Shown in pieces: positions 19,303 through 28,112 of a stretch of 34,821 nucleotides of DNA (positions are counted from its first letter, which is position 1; every line of letters begins with the position of its first letter). Made by a program: the position numbers and the translations under genes. Origin of the DNA: Prochlorococcus sp. AG-402-L18 (lineage in GTDB: Bacteria > Cyanobacteriota > Cyanobacteriia > PCC-6307 > Cyanobiaceae). The notes below the pieces were generated by a model that ran no database searches, was not told where the DNA came from, and saw only the letters and a program-made list of their open reading frames with translations. Location of the stretch: the NCBI GenBank assembly GCA_003216725.1, contig QCIL01000016.1, positions 1 to 34,821 on the forward strand, in the 5' to 3' direction.

Positions 19303-19521
19303 TTAATCAGAAGTTGTTTGAGAAGCAGATTGCTTCTTACTAAGAGTTAGTAATTGTGCAACTTGTTTCTTGATAAGTTTAAATTTATGAGTTTCATTGA
19401 GCTGTCTAGTTGCTTGCTTGAATCTCAAATCAAAAAGATCTTTCCGTAACTGGTTAATCTTTTCAGTTATTTGGGAGGAATTGAGTTTCTTCAATTCTTT
19501 AAGTGATTCTGCTTTTTTCAT
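19303..19521 (-). CDS. rpmC: 50S ribosomal protein L29
   Basis: A 72-residue all-helical L29. The core [20 protein letters not shown] and [20 protein letters not shown] is typical. L29 lies beside L23 at the tunnel exit. It overlaps rplP by 4 bp. Confidence 0.97.
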   Translation of the reverse strand: MKKAESLKELKKLNSSQITEKINQLRKDLFDLRFKQATRQLNETHKFKLIKKQVAQLLTLSKKQSASQTTSD

Positions 19522-20000
19522 TGTTTAACCTCCTCTTGAGATTTTTTTGTATTTTGTAACTTATTTTCAGAAGCAACCTTTTGATCTTTTTCAACAGAGA
19601 TAAATTTTGTTTTTACTGGTAGTTTATATTGAGCTAAACGCATCGCTTCCTTGGCGATTTCCTCTGTAATGTCCTCTCCACCCATTTCAAATAAAATCCT
19701 ACCTGGTTTTACAACTGCCACCCAGAACTCTGGATTTCCTTTCCCAGAACCCATTCTTGTTTCAGCAGGTCTCATAGTAACTGGTTTATCGGGAAATATT
19801 CTTATCCAGATTTGACCACCACGTTTTATGTATCTTGTCATAGCTCTCCTGCTTGCCTCTATCTGACGAGCTGTTACCCATCCGCAGTCCTGAGCCTGAA
19901 GCGCAAATTGACCAAATGCGATTGTATTACCCTTAGAGGCTATTCCCCTCATTCTACCTCTATGTTGTTTACGGAATTTAGTTCGTTTTGGACTTAACAT
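19518..20000 (-). CDS. rplP: 50S ribosomal protein L16
   Basis: A 160-residue L16, which helps position the A-site tRNA and completes the peptidyl-transferase centre. It begins [20 protein letters not shown] and has [20 protein letters not shown] and [21 protein letters not shown]-terminal tail of about 20 polar residues extends it beyond the usual 137-140. The start is fixed by a full AAGGAGG that overlaps the rpsC stop codon. Confidence 0.98.
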   Translation of the reverse strand: MLSPKRTKFRKQHRGRMRGIASKGNTIAFGQFALQAQDCGWVTARQIEASRRAMTRYIKRGGQIWIRIFPDKPVTMRPAETRMGSGKGNPEFWVAVVKPGRILFEMGGEDITEEIAKEAMRLAQYKLPVKTKFISVEKDQKVASENKLQNTKKSQEEVKQ

Positions 20001-20007
20001 TCTTATA

Positions 20008-20014
20008 CCTCCTT
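20008..20014 (-). promoter_or_regulatory. Strong Shine-Dalgarno of rplP
   Basis: AAGGAGG on the minus strand, 7 bases upstream of the rplP ATG and overlapping the rpsC stop (20013-20015). This suggests ribosomes finishing rpsC re-initiate at rplP. Confidence 0.7.
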
Positions 20015-20744
20015 ATGAGTTCTCATTTGAACGATCCTCAAATTGCTGAGGCCTTCGACTACTTTTCCTCTTAGAGCTTGTACCTACGGGGATTGTTTGT
20101 TCTTCTTTGGGAAGAACTTCACCTTTAAAGACCCATACTTTTATTCCTAAAACACCATAAGTTGTATTAGCTTCACGAGTTGCATAATCAATTTCAGCTC
20201 TTAAAGTGTGTAAAGGCACTCTACCTTCTCTAGTCCATTCAGTTCTTGCTATTTCAGCTCCATTTAGTCTTCCACCAACTTGTATTTTAAGACCTAAAAC
20301 CCCCGCTCTTTGAGCTCTTTGTAAAGCCATCCTTATAGTTCTTCTGAAAGCAACTCTTTTTTCTAATTGTTGTGCAATATATTCTGCAAGTAAAAAAGCA
20401 TCCGCATCAACTCTTTCAACTTCAACAACATTTATTCTAACTTGCCTTGTACGATCACCAATAGTTTTTTGAATTCCAGATCTTAATTCTTCAATACCAC
20501 TTCCTTGTCTTCCTACAATTACTCCTGGTCTTGCAGTTTTTAATTCAAGTTCTAATTGATCTGCTTTTCTAGCAATTAATACATCGCTAATACCAGCTGA
20601 ACTATATTTTTTTTGAATGAACGTGCGAATTTTAAAATCTTCTTGAAGAAGGATTGGGTAGGTTTTAGAAGTGGCAAACCATTTTGAGCGATGCTCTTGT
20701 GTGATCCCTAATCTAAGTCCTGAAGGATGTATTTTATGTCCCAT
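20013..20744 (-). CDS. rpsC: 30S ribosomal protein S3
   Basis: A 243-residue S3 at the mRNA entry site. It begins [14 protein letters not shown]; the KH RNA-binding domain has [18 protein letters not shown], and the C-terminal domain has [20 protein letters not shown] and [21 protein letters not shown] basic Ser/Arg-rich tail ends the protein. Its ATG overlaps the rplV stop by one base. Confidence 0.98.
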   Translation of the reverse strand: MGHKIHPSGLRLGITQEHRSKWFATSKTYPILLQEDFKIRTFIQKKYSSAGISDVLIARKADQLELELKTARPGVIVGRQGSGIEELRSGIQKTIGDRTRQVRINVVEVERVDADAFLLAEYIAQQLEKRVAFRRTIRMALQRAQRAGVLGLKIQVGGRLNGAEIARTEWTREGRVPLHTLRAEIDYATREANTTYGVLGIKVWVFKGEVLPKEEQTIPVGTSSKRKSSRRPQQFEDRSNENS

Positions 20745-21130
20745 TAATTTTGTACCTCCGCAGTAATTTGTGTAGGAGCAGATTTAACAGAAATACTTAT
20801 ATGGCAAGTCTGTTTTTTAATAGAGAAGGCTCTACCTTGGGCTCTAGGCCTATATCTTTTCATTACAGGGCCATTATTAGCCCATGCAGAAGAAATTACT
20901 AAGGTTGATGGATCCATCCCAAGATTATTTTCAGCATTAGCTACAGCAGATCTAAGAACTTTGGTAATAGGATCAGTAGATCTGTAGGGCATAAATTCCA
21001 ACATAATTAGAGCATCTCTATAAGACCTTCCTCTTATTTGATCTAAAACTCTTCTAACCTTAGAAGCGGAACCTCGAATATAATTGCCATGAGCTATGGC
21101 TGTTTTTGAAATTTCAGGTGTTTGTGTCAT
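20744..21130 (-). CDS. rplV: 50S ribosomal protein L22
   Basis: A 128-residue L22, with a long hairpin lining the nascent-peptide tunnel. [20 protein letters not shown] and [20 protein letters not shown] are diagnostic. It overlaps rpsS by 4 bp and rpsC by 1 bp. Confidence 0.98.
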   Translation of the reverse strand: MTQTPEISKTAIAHGNYIRGSASKVRRVLDQIRGRSYRDALIMLEFMPYRSTDPITKVLRSAVANAENNLGMDPSTLVISSAWANNGPVMKRYRPRAQGRAFSIKKQTCHISISVKSAPTQITAEVQN

Positions 21131-21405
21131 GATTTTGCTCCTTTTTTGTCTCTTATGTGACCACGATAAGTACGTGTAGGAGCAAATTCACCTAATTTAT
21201 GGCCAATCATTTGTTCAGTTATAAAAACTGGAATATGTGACTTGCCGTTATGTACGGCGATAGTATGCCCAATCATTACAGGAAGGATTGTGGAAGATCT
21301 AGACCAAGTTTTAATAACAGACTTGTCATTGTCATTATTTTGTTTTTCTACCTTTTTAAGCAAGCTATCTGCTATGAAAGGTCCTTTTTTTAGTGAACGT
21401 CCCAT
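21127..21405 (-). CDS. rpsS: 30S ribosomal protein S19
   Basis: A 92-residue S19 in the 30S head, partnered with S13. [20 protein letters not shown] and [19 protein letters not shown] are typical, ending [11 protein letters not shown]. It follows rplB with 38 bp between and overlaps rplV by 4 bp. Confidence 0.98.
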   Translation of the reverse strand: MGRSLKKGPFIADSLLKKVEKQNNDNDKSVIKTWSRSSTILPVMIGHTIAVHNGKSHIPVFITEQMIGHKLGEFAPTRTYRGHIRDKKGAKS

Positions 21406-21443
21406 GATTTATAAAATAAAAATTAAAGTAGTAATAGAAGTAA

Positions 21444-22307
21444 TCAAGAGTCTCTTCCTCCTCTACTTCTCTTAGAAACGCGACGACGTCTTCGAACCAC
21501 CAGTTTATTACTTGGCTTGTTCTTTTTACGTGTCTTTAACCCAAGAGCTGGTTTACCCCATGGAGTAACAGGGCCTGCTCTACCAATTGGTGCTTTTCCC
21601 TCTCCTCCTCCATGTGGATGATCACATGGGTTCATTACACTTCCTCTTACTTGAGGCCTCCTTCCAAGCCATCTTCTTCTTCCTGCTTTCCCTAAGCTAG
21701 TATTTCTTATTTCTGAGTTCCCAACTTCTCCAAGAGTTGCGTAACATTCTTTCCTGACAAGTCTTACCTCAGTAGATGGGAGTTTTAAAGCAACATAATC
21801 TCCCTCTTTTGCCATAACTTGAGCGCTAGCTCCTGCTGATCTAACCATCTGAGCACCTTTTCCTGCATATAATTCAACACAATGAACACTAGATCCTAAT
21901 GGCATAACAGCAAGTGGCATGGCATTTCCATCTTCAATTGGAACATTTTCTCCGGATATTACATTTTGTCCGACTTTTACTCTTGCTGGAGCGATAATGT
22001 ATCGTTTCTCTCCATCTTCGTAAAATAAAAGTGCAAGCCTTGCATTTCTATGAGGATCATAGTGAATAGCTGCAACCTTAGCATTAATATTTCTTTTATC
22101 TCTTCTGAAATCGACTAATCTATATTGCCTTTTGTGACCACCTCCACGATGACGACAAGTAATAACTCCACGATTATTTCTGCCTTTAACTCTATGTTTT
22201 GAAACTATGAGCGATCTTTCAGGTTTTGCACTTGTTATTTCACTAAAATCAGTAACTACTCTCTGTCTAGTACCAGGTGTATAAGGTTTGAATTTACGAA
22301 TTGCCAT
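21444..22307 (-). CDS. rplB: 50S ribosomal protein L2
   Basis: A 287-residue L2 next to the peptidyl-transferase centre. [18 protein letters not shown] at the start, [18 protein letters not shown], and the near-invariant [20 protein letters not shown], which contains the functionally important His. The end is rich in Arg/Lys. It follows rplW with 12 bp between. Confidence 0.99.
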   Translation of the reverse strand: MAIRKFKPYTPGTRQRVVTDFSEITSAKPERSLIVSKHRVKGRNNRGVITCRHRGGGHKRQYRLVDFRRDKRNINAKVAAIHYDPHRNARLALLFYEDGEKRYIIAPARVKVGQNVISGENVPIEDGNAMPLAVMPLGSSVHCVELYAGKGAQMVRSAGASAQVMAKEGDYVALKLPSTEVRLVRKECYATLGEVGNSEIRNTSLGKAGRRRWLGRRPQVRGSVMNPCDHPHGGGEGKAPIGRAGPVTPWGKPALGLKTRKKNKPSNKLVVRRRRRVSKRSRGGRDS

Positions 22308-22319
22308 GATTAAAACTCC

Positions 22320-22622
22320 TTAAGATTCTGGAAAGAGTTGGATTTTGTCTCCTTCAGCAAGACGTACAATTGCCTTCTTGACCTGAGAACGTTTACCGGA
22401 AAATTTCCCGACTCTTCTTGTTCTCCTTGGAGGATTCATAGTGTTGATTCTTATAACTTTAACATTAAACAAGGCTTCGATTGCTTCTTTGATCTGAGGT
22501 TTTGCAGCTCTATGATCTACTTCAAAAGTATATTGGTTACGATCTAGTGCATTTGTAGCTTTCTCAGTAATAACAGGCTTCCGTATTACATCGGCTAAAC
22601 GAGAATCGAATAATTTACTCAT
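22320..22622 (-). CDS. rplW: 50S ribosomal protein L23
   Basis: A 100-residue L23 at the tunnel exit, docking site for trigger factor and the signal recognition particle. [39 protein letters not shown] and a [12 protein letters not shown] ending identify it. It overlaps rplD by 4 bp. Confidence 0.98.
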   Translation of the reverse strand: MSKLFDSRLADVIRKPVITEKATNALDRNQYTFEVDHRAAKPQIKEAIEALFNVKVIRINTMNPPRRTRRVGKFSGKRSQVKKAIVRLAEGDKIQLFPES

Positions 22623-23251
22623 GATGCATAAACCTCCTGAATCTTATTAATTGCTGATTGACCTATAACCAATTTGTTTGCGTTAAGTAAATCGAAAACA
22701 TTTAATTGATCGGCAGCTATTAACTTTACTTTTTCAATATTATTAGTTGATTTTCTAATCACTTCTGAAGGCTTGTCGAGAATAATCAAAACCTTTTCCT
22801 CTTTATCTATTCCTAATCGAGAAAGACCATTTATTATTTCACTTGTTTTAGGCTGTTTAAGTGATGATCCGAAATCTTCAACAGCTTTGATATCAGCGAC
22901 TCGCGACATAAGTGCAGTTCTTAAGGCTAATCTCCTTTCCTTACGATTCATGTCTAAATTATAAGAGCGAGGTTTAGGGCCGAAAATTATACCTCCTCCT
23001 GGCCTTAATGGTGTTCTTATTGATCCTTGACGAGCTCTCCCCGTACCCTTCTGTTTATAGGGCTTTCTACCTCCTCCACGAACCTCAGATCTTGTCAAAG
23101 TAGATGCAGTACCTTGTCTTTTATTAGCTAATTGTCTAAGAACTGCTCTGTGTATTAAATCTGCCGAAGAAGTTTCCTTAGCAACTGAAAGATCGAGAGT
23201 AACTTTGCCTGATTTTTTACCATCCCACTTAAGAGTTTCGAGTGTTGTCAT
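22619..23251 (-). CDS. rplD: 50S ribosomal protein L4
   Basis: A 210-residue L4 whose extended loop reaches the exit tunnel: [19 protein letters not shown] and [17 protein letters not shown] are diagnostic. In E. coli L4 represses its own operon through the S10 leader; the region upstream of rplC here is structured, but no match to that leader was established. It overlaps rplC and rplW by 4 bp each. Confidence 0.98.
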   Translation of the reverse strand: MTTLETLKWDGKKSGKVTLDLSVAKETSSADLIHRAVLRQLANKRQGTASTLTRSEVRGGGRKPYKQKGTGRARQGSIRTPLRPGGGIIFGPKPRSYNLDMNRKERRLALRTALMSRVADIKAVEDFGSSLKQPKTSEIINGLSRLGIDKEEKVLIILDKPSEVIRKSTNNIEKVKLIAADQLNVFDLLNANKLVIGQSAINKIQEVYAS

Positions 23252-23901
23252 GATTTTGCACCTCCTTTTTTACCTACAACATTGTTTGGCTTAATATTGA
23301 CAATTGAGCCTGGCTTACCTGGTACAGAACCCTTTACTATAAGCAAATTTTTCTGATCATCAATTTTTAGAACTAACAAACCTTTGGTAGTTATCTGTTT
23401 TCCTCCATATCTTCCAGCCATTCTTTTCCCAGGATATATTCTGCCAGGAGTTGTTCCAGCTCCTGTAGATCCTGGAGCTCTATGATTTTTTGAACCATGA
23501 CTCATAGGGCCTCTGCTAAAACCATGTCTCTTTTGGTAACCTGCAAAACCTCTACCCATAGATTTGCCACTAATATCAACTTTTTGGCCAACCTCAAAGT
23601 TTTTGACAGTTATTTGATTACCAATTTCATAGGATGAAGTTTCTTCAACCCTATATTCTTTCAAATGCTTTAAAAGTTCTTCACCTGATTTCAACAAATG
23701 TCCCTTTTCAGGTTTACTAATATGCTTATCTTTGGACAACCCATAACCTATCTGAATGGCAGTATAACCATCCAAAGCAGTAGTTTTCAATTGCGTGACA
23801 CGGCAAGGTCCTGCCTCAATAAGAGTAACTGGTACGGCATTACCTTTGTCGTCGAAAAGTTGGGACATGCCCAATTTCTTTCCTAAAATTCCTATAGACA
23901 T
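23248..23901 (-). CDS. rplC: 50S ribosomal protein L3
   Basis: A 217-residue L3, an early 23S binder near the peptidyl-transferase centre. It starts [20 protein letters not shown] and has [19 protein letters not shown] sequence ([19 protein letters not shown]) and [15 protein letters not shown]. It is the first gene of the cluster. rpsJ (S10), the usual first gene, is absent; in cyanobacteria it commonly lies with the str operon. No Shine-Dalgarno is visible before the ATG. Confidence 0.98.
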   Translation of the reverse strand: MSIGILGKKLGMSQLFDDKGNAVPVTLIEAGPCRVTQLKTTALDGYTAIQIGYGLSKDKHISKPEKGHLLKSGEELLKHLKEYRVEETSSYEIGNQITVKNFEVGQKVDISGKSMGRGFAGYQKRHGFSRGPMSHGSKNHRAPGSTGAGTTPGRIYPGKRMAGRYGGKQITTKGLLVLKIDDQKNLLIVKGSVPGKPGSIVNIKPNNVVGKKGGAKS

Positions 23902-23991
23902 AAGACTAAATTAGGCTAGCTCGTAATAATTTTTTAATTATCCAACCCTTAGTTATTAAGGTGAAGTTAAAAAAAAACAATTAATAAGGTT

Positions 23992-24046
23992 GAGACTTGT
24001 CTAAAAATAGATAGTTTCTCATGGGATAAACCCACCTGATTTTTTT
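23992..24046 (+). terminator. Possible small-RNA 3' end: hairpin plus terminator-like hairpin and T-run
   Basis: On the plus strand GAG-ACT-TCTA (23992-24003) can fold onto TAGA-AGT-CTC (24008-24020) around an AAAA loop, with small bulges. It is followed by TGGG (24022-24025), a five-base loop, CCCA (24031-24034) and then seven T's (24040-24046). The second hairpin can extend by TCA/TGA with a two-base bulge, in competition with the first. No plus-strand gene lies upstream to be terminated, so a short RNA ending near 24046 is one reading. The other is a leader structure for rplC on the opposite strand. Confidence 0.35.
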
Positions 24047-24102
24047 AACGAAACGCTAAAAAATGTGAAATTTGTAGAGGCTTGGCTAGCTTGCAAGCTT
24101 AA

Positions 24103-24117
24103 AAATTCACTGAATTT
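24103..24117. repeat. 15-bp perfect palindrome upstream of ndhN
   Basis: AAATTCA and TGAATTT flank a central C. Just upstream at 24088-24099 is the 12-bp palindrome AGCTTGCAAGCT. Both are 60-90 bp before ndhN and could be operators; no known regulator motif was matched. Confidence 0.4.
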
Positions 24118-24175
24118 CAATTGTACATCATCAGGTACCATAAAATAAAATAAACTATAAATAAAGGAAATTTTT

Positions 24176-24652
24176 ATGCCATTACTTCTCACAGGGAAAA
24201 AGTTTCATAATGATTTAAAAACTAACAAATGTATTGCAATCTTTGCTCCTCTTGAAGGTGGTTATGAAACTCGTCTTTTAAGGAGAATGAGGGCCAAGGG
24301 CTTTAAAACTTTCATAACCTCAGCAAGAGGGCTTGGAGATCCAGAAGTCTTCTTGCTCAAATTGCATGGTGTTAGACCACCTCACCTTGGTCATCAAAGC
24401 GTAGGAAGAAACGGAGCACTCGGGGAAGTTCAACAAGTGATCCCTCAAGCTTCTGAGTTATTTAACGAAAATGATAAAAATAAATTACTTTGGTTGTTAG
24501 AAGGTCAAGTATTGTCTCAATCTGAATTAGAGAGTTTAATAGAGATTTGCACTAAAGATAACAAACTAACAATAGTTGTTGAAATGGGGGGTTCAAGAAA
24601 ACTTGAATGGAAGCCATTAAGTGATTATATTTTGGATGAATTTGAAAGTTAA
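24176..24652 (+). CDS. ndhN: NAD(P)H-quinone oxidoreductase subunit N (NdhN)
   Basis: A 158-residue soluble subunit of the cyanobacterial NDH-1 complex, specific to oxygenic phototrophs. It is part of the peripheral arm that takes electrons from ferredoxin for cyclic flow and respiration at the thylakoid. Recognised by [43 protein letters not shown] and [19 protein letters not shown]. The start has AAGGA seven bases upstream. It is followed 5 bp later by ldpA on the same strand. Confidence 0.96.
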   Translation: MPLLLTGKKFHNDLKTNKCIAIFAPLEGGYETRLLRRMRAKGFKTFITSARGLGDPEVFLLKLHGVRPPHLGHQSVGRNGALGEVQQVIPQASELFNENDKNKLLWLLEGQVLSQSELESLIEICTKDNKLTIVVEMGGSRKLEWKPLSDYILDEFES

Positions 24653-24657
24653 ATTGT

Positions 24658-25656
24658 TTGATTAAAATCAAGAAGAAAAAAGATAAATGGATTAAATTGA
24701 TTTGTGGTGCCAGTAATGAAGATATTGTTGCTATAGAAGATTTATGTGCAATTTATACTGCAGCTGGTGTCGACTACATAGATGTTGCCGCAGAAGAATC
24801 TATAGTTCATGCAGCAAAAAAAGGAATTGAATGGGCTAAAAAAGTCTTTGAAAACTCCCCTGGATTAATGATAAGCATTAGTGATGGTAATGATATCCAC
24901 TTTCGTAAAGCAAAATTTGATCCATTAAAGTGTCCCCCTTATTGTCCAAGACCGTGCGAAAAAGTGTGTCCCACCTTTGCAATTGACAATTCAGGAATCA
25001 AAGAAAGTAAATGTTATGGATGTGGAAGATGTTTAAATAGCTGTCCCCTAAATCTAATTAGTGCATATGAATATAATTTGTCAAAAGATGATTTAGCATC
25101 AACACTTCAAAAAATAAAGCCTAACGCAGTAGAAATTCATACAGAAATCAATCGCCTGGATTCTTTCACAAAAGTTGTAAGTATCCTTAAGAGTTCTAGA
25201 ACTAAATTAGACAAGATATCTATTAGTTGTGGATTAAATCAATCTTTCAAAAAATCACAAGAGCCCAAAGATCTTGTGAAAGCTTTTTGGGAAAGATATG
25301 AAATTCTTAATGAACTCAATATTCCCCTTATTTGGCAGCTAGATGGAAGGCCAATGTCTGGTGATCTTGCTCCAACAACGAGTAGGGATACAGTAAAATT
25401 GTTTGAAGAAATTGGTTCAGATCTTCCACCAGGATTAATTCAATTGGCAGGAGGAACAAATGCAAAAACTCATGAATTTTTTAAATCAAACAATCTTCCA
25501 GACGGAATTGCATTTGGAAGTGCTGCGAGAAAAATTATGCAGCCCCTTATTGAATTTGCTCACAAAAATAACAAAAGACTTTATGAGTATCCTGAAACGA
25601 TGTCTTTAGCGATCAAAAAAGCCAAGAAATTTCTTGAGCCATGGAAATCGATCTAA
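24658..25656 (+). CDS. ldpA: LdpA-type iron-sulfur protein (light-dependent period modulator)
   Basis: A 332-residue protein with two cysteine clusters: Cys92, 96, 100, 104 and Cys119, 122, 125, 129, the latter a classic CxxCxxCxxxCP ferredoxin motif. Together they can hold two [4Fe-4S] clusters. The N-terminal IKLICGASNEDIVAIEDLC and the C-terminal barrel-like region (GLIQLAGGTNAKTHEF) match the cyanobacterial LdpA family. In Synechococcus elongatus LdpA senses cellular redox state and adjusts the circadian period through the Kai system. The start is TTG, five bases after the ndhN stop; no ATG is available before the conserved region. Its pairing with ndhN links it to electron-transport genes. 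Confidence 0.9.
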   Translation: MIKIKKKKDKWIKLICGASNEDIVAIEDLCAIYTAAGVDYIDVAAEESIVHAAKKGIEWAKKVFENSPGLMISISDGNDIHFRKAKFDPLKCPPYCPRPCEKVCPTFAIDNSGIKESKCYGCGRCLNSCPLNLISAYEYNLSKDDLASTLQKIKPNAVEIHTEINRLDSFTKVVSILKSSRTKLDKISISCGLNQSFKKSQEPKDLVKAFWERYEILNELNIPLIWQLDGRPMSGDLAPTTSRDTVKLFEEIGSDLPPGLIQLAGGTNAKTHEFFKSNNLPDGIAFGSAARKIMQPLIEFAHKNNKRLYEYPETMSLAIKKAKKFLEPWKSI

Positions 25657-25717
25657 TTCAAATAATATTTTTATCTTTCAAAACCTAAGCCTTGTTTATG
25701 AAAAACTTTGTATTTTT

Positions 25718-25747
25718 TTGATAGAAAAAAATCTTTTGATGTATTAA
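25718..25747 (+). promoter_or_regulatory. Candidate promoter of tRNA-Gln
   Basis: TTGATA (25718-25723) and TATTAA (25742-25747) are spaced 18 bp, ending 13 bp before the mature tRNA. Reasonable sigma-70-type match. Confidence 0.4.
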
Positions 25748-25760
25748 AATAGAAATTCAA

Positions 25761-25832
25761 TGGGCCGTCGCCAAGTGGTAAGGCATCGGGTTTTGGTCTC
25801 GACATTCCTAGGTTCGAATCCTAGCGGCCCAG
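25761..25832 (+). tRNA. trnQ-UUG: tRNA-Gln (anticodon UUG)
   Basis: A 72-nt tRNA: acceptor TGGGCCG pairs with CGGCCCA, discriminator G, D arm with AGTGGTAAGGC, T arm CTAGGTTCGAATCCTAG, and anticodon loop TTTTGGT with TTG, reading CAA/CAG. A U1-A72 pair fits glutamine tRNA identity. CCA is not encoded. The HAD gene starts 16 bp downstream, so a joint transcript is possible. Confidence 0.96.
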
Positions 25833-25848
25833 TTCTAATATTCAATTA

Positions 25849-26625
25849 GTGTCTTTTCAAAAAATATTTCTATTTGATTTTGATGGAGTAATAGTCGATG
25901 GAATGCATGAATATTGGAATAGTTCCTTGCTAGCCTGTGAAAAATATTTAAATTCACCTTACATCTCAGTTGATCAAAACCTTTATAAAACAGTACCAAA
26001 TGCTTTCAAAAAAATTAGACCTTGGGTTAAATATGGTTGGGAAATGATTCTTATTGTTCACGAAATTATAAAACCAGAAAATCCATTAAAAAATCATAAT
26101 AAAGATGATTTCATTAATAATTATCATCAAAATTGCCAGAGGATATTAAATGATAATTACTGGAATTCCGAAGATTTACAAAAAATATTAGATAAATCTC
26201 GCAAGTGTCAAATTGATAATGATTTTGAATCGTGGGTAAATTTACACAATCCATATTTTGAAGTTATAAACTTTATGAAAGAATTACAGAAGAGAAAAAT
26301 AAAAACAGGAATAATAACAACAAAAGGGAAAATATTTGCAGAAAAAATTCTTAAACAATTAAATATTTCTCCAGAATTTATTTATGGATATGAATCCGGA
26401 ACAAAAATCAAAATAGCTGAAGAACTTTCGCAAACTTATGAAATATTAGGTTTTTTAGAAGATAGAAAAAAAACTCTGATTGATATTAAAAAAAATTCAG
26501 AAACGTCTCATATTCCATGCTTCTTAGCTGATTGGGGATATTTAAAAGAATTAGATAGGTTTAATTTAAGTAATGAAATCAAATTAATAAAATTAGGTAA
26601 CCTTATGGAATTAGTTGCAATTTAA
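25849..26625 (+). CDS. HAD-family phosphatase of unknown substrate
   Basis: A 258-residue soluble protein starting with GTG. Motif I is FLFDFDGVIVDG (Asp10 and Asp12), motif II the Thr pair in IITTKGK, motif III probably the Lys in SGTKIKIAEEL, and motif IV FLEDRKKTL, where the usual GDxxxD is reduced to ED. A helical cap lies between motifs I and II. It is most likely a small-molecule phosphatase. It is not closely similar by eye to the other HAD protein of this window. It lies between tRNA-Gln and recA; the recA LexA site begins 14 bp after its stop. Confidence 0.8.
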   Translation: MSFQKIFLFDFDGVIVDGMHEYWNSSLLACEKYLNSPYISVDQNLYKTVPNAFKKIRPWVKYGWEMILIVHEIIKPENPLKNHNKDDFINNYHQNCQRILNDNYWNSEDLQKILDKSRKCQIDNDFESWVNLHNPYFEVINFMKELQKRKIKTGIITTKGKIFAEKILKQLNISPEFIYGYESGTKIKIAEELSQTYEILGFLEDRKKTLIDIKKNSETSHIPCFLADWGYLKELDRFNLSNEIKLIKLGNLMELVAI

Positions 26626-26639
26626 AGATAATCAGCTAG

Positions 26640-26653
26640 AGTACAGGTGTACT
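26640..26653 (+). promoter_or_regulatory. LexA (SOS) box upstream of recA
   Basis: AGTACAGGTGTACT is a palindrome of AGTAC and GTACT around four bases. It fits the cyanobacterial LexA consensus RGTAC-NNN-D-GTWC-B at every position. The last base overlaps a TATAGT (26653-26658) that could be the recA -10, so LexA binding would block polymerase. It lies 84 bp upstream of the recA ATG. Confidence 0.75.
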
Positions 26654-26737
26654 ATAGTTTGTATTTATGAAGTTTGGTTTAAATAAAAATTTCCAAATTT
26701 AGAATAATTACAAGAACTTTAACCAATAAATCAAACA

Positions 26738-27835
26738 ATGAGCCTTGAAGAAAAGCAAAAAACTGAGTCAAAAGAAAAAGACAAGGCATTAAGTCTCGTC
26801 TTAGGTCAAATAGAAAGAAATTTTGGACGAGGATCAATAATGAGACTTGGTGACGCCTCAAGAATGAAAGTAGAAACAATATCTACTGGAGCGCTCACCT
26901 TAGATTTAGCATTAGGAGGAGGCTATCCAAAAGGAAGAGTAGTAGAAGTATACGGGCCAGAAAGTTCAGGAAAAACTACATTAACGCTTCACGCAATTGC
27001 GGAAGTACAAAAAAATGGAGGAGTAGCTGCATTTGTAGATGCTGAGCATGCACTAGATCCAGTTTATGCAGCCTCTTTAGGAGTTGATGTTGAAAATTTA
27101 TTAGTTTCACAACCAGATACTGGTGAAATGGCTCTAGAAATAGTTGACCAGCTTATAAGATCGAGTGCAGTAGATCTTGTAGTTGTTGACTCAGTAGCAG
27201 CTCTAACTCCAAGAGCCGAGATAGAAGGAGAAATGGGAGATCACGTAATTGGAAGCCAAGCAAGGCTAATGAGTCAAGCGATGAGAAAAATAACAGGGAA
27301 TATTGGTAAATCTGGATGTACGGTAATATTCCTGAATCAATTACGCCTAAAAATTGGCGTTACATACGGCAATCCAGAAACAACCACAGGAGGTAATGCA
27401 TTAAAATTTTACGCCTCAGTGAGACTCGATATTAGAAGAATTCAAACTCTTAAAAGAGGTACTGAAGAATATGGTATAAGAGCAAAAGTGAAAGTAGCAA
27501 AAAACAAAGTTGCACCACCATTTAGAATTGCAGAGTTTGATATTCTCTTCGGAAAAGGTATTAGTACAACTGGATGTTTATTAGATTTGGCCGAAGAGAC
27601 TAATATTATAATAAGGAGAGGTGCTTGGTATAGTTATGAAGGAGAAAATATTGGACAAGGAAGAGATAATACAATAATTTGGCTTGATCAAAACTTAGAA
27701 ATTAGGAATACAGTAGAATCTATGGTTAAAGAGAAATTAACAGATGGTACTGAAGTCAGTTCTAATTCAATGAAAGCATTAAGTAGCAATACTGCTAATA
27801 CAATCGCTGTTAATGATATAAAAACAGTAGCTTAG
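26738..27835 (+). CDS. recA: Recombinase RecA
   Basis: A 365-residue RecA that forms filaments on single-stranded DNA, drives strand exchange and promotes LexA self-cleavage. The Walker A motif is GPESSGKT (residues 73-80), Walker B is in [10 protein letters not shown], and loop 2 is the [20 protein letters not shown] region. Its C-terminal tail is poorly conserved. The ATG has no Shine-Dalgarno. It probably has its own LexA-controlled promoter. It meets the DUF2839 gene tail to tail with a 2-bp gap, with no visible hairpin terminator. Confidence 0.99.
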   Translation: MSLEEKQKTESKEKDKALSLVLGQIERNFGRGSIMRLGDASRMKVETISTGALTLDLALGGGYPKGRVVEVYGPESSGKTTLTLHAIAEVQKNGGVAAFVDAEHALDPVYAASLGVDVENLLVSQPDTGEMALEIVDQLIRSSAVDLVVVDSVAALTPRAEIEGEMGDHVIGSQARLMSQAMRKITGNIGKSGCTVIFLNQLRLKIGVTYGNPETTTGGNALKFYASVRLDIRRIQTLKRGTEEYGIRAKVKVAKNKVAPPFRIAEFDILFGKGISTTGCLLDLAEETNIIIRRGAWYSYEGENIGQGRDNTIIWLDQNLEIRNTVESMVKEKLTDGTEVSSNSMKALSSNTANTIAVNDIKTVA

Positions 27836-27837
27836 AT

Positions 27838-28083
27838 TTATAAAGAATCAGCCAAAGTCCACCACCCAGCAGCAGGACCTATAAATCTCACTACAATCCA
27901 TAAGATTACTAACCCTCCGATTCCAAACCAACTGGCCTTAATACTTAATTTAATTAGGTTATCTCTTTGATTGATTGTGAAAGGAAGCCATTTAATTAAT
28001 CTTGGAGACTGATCAATTTTAGTTTTTGTATTATTTTTTTTTGGAGGTGACCCAAGTATTTTTCGTCTTTTTGCTTCTCCCAT
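27838..28083 (-). CDS. DUF2839 membrane protein, function unknown
   Basis: An 81-residue protein starting MGEAKRRKILGSPPKK, the hallmark of the cyanobacterial DUF2839 family. A basic N-terminal half of about 45 residues is followed by one hydrophobic helix (about residues 52-68, SWFGIGGLVILWIVVRFIGP) and the ending AAGWWTLADSL. It is probably a small single-pass membrane protein. No function is known. It follows the DinG-like gene on the same strand after 29 bp. Confidence 0.85.
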   Translation of the reverse strand: MGEAKRRKILGSPPKKNNTKTKIDQSPRLIKWLPFTINQRDNLIKLSIKASWFGIGGLVILWIVVRFIGPAAGWWTLADSL

Positions 28084-28112
28084 ATTTTTTTAGTTATTTA
28101 CAAAATCATAAC

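Larger units (their letters stand above)
23902..24175. other. Divergent control region between rplC and ndhN
   Basis: A 274-bp gap holding the start signals of a 16-kb minus-strand cluster and of plus-strand ndhN. It contains two adjacent hairpins ending in a T-run (23992-24046), an AGCTTGCAAGCT palindrome (24088-24099), a 15-bp palindrome (24103-24117) and CCTTA/TAAGG (23947-23961). No confident promoter pair was identified on either strand. The ndhN Shine-Dalgarno AAGGA is at 24164-24168. Confidence 0.6.

Noticed and set aside
24123..24138. GTAC-N8-GTAC upstream of ndhN as a LexA or NtcA site
   Set aside because: LexA needs four bases between GTAC and GTWC, and NtcA needs GTA-N8-TAC. Neither spacing is met.
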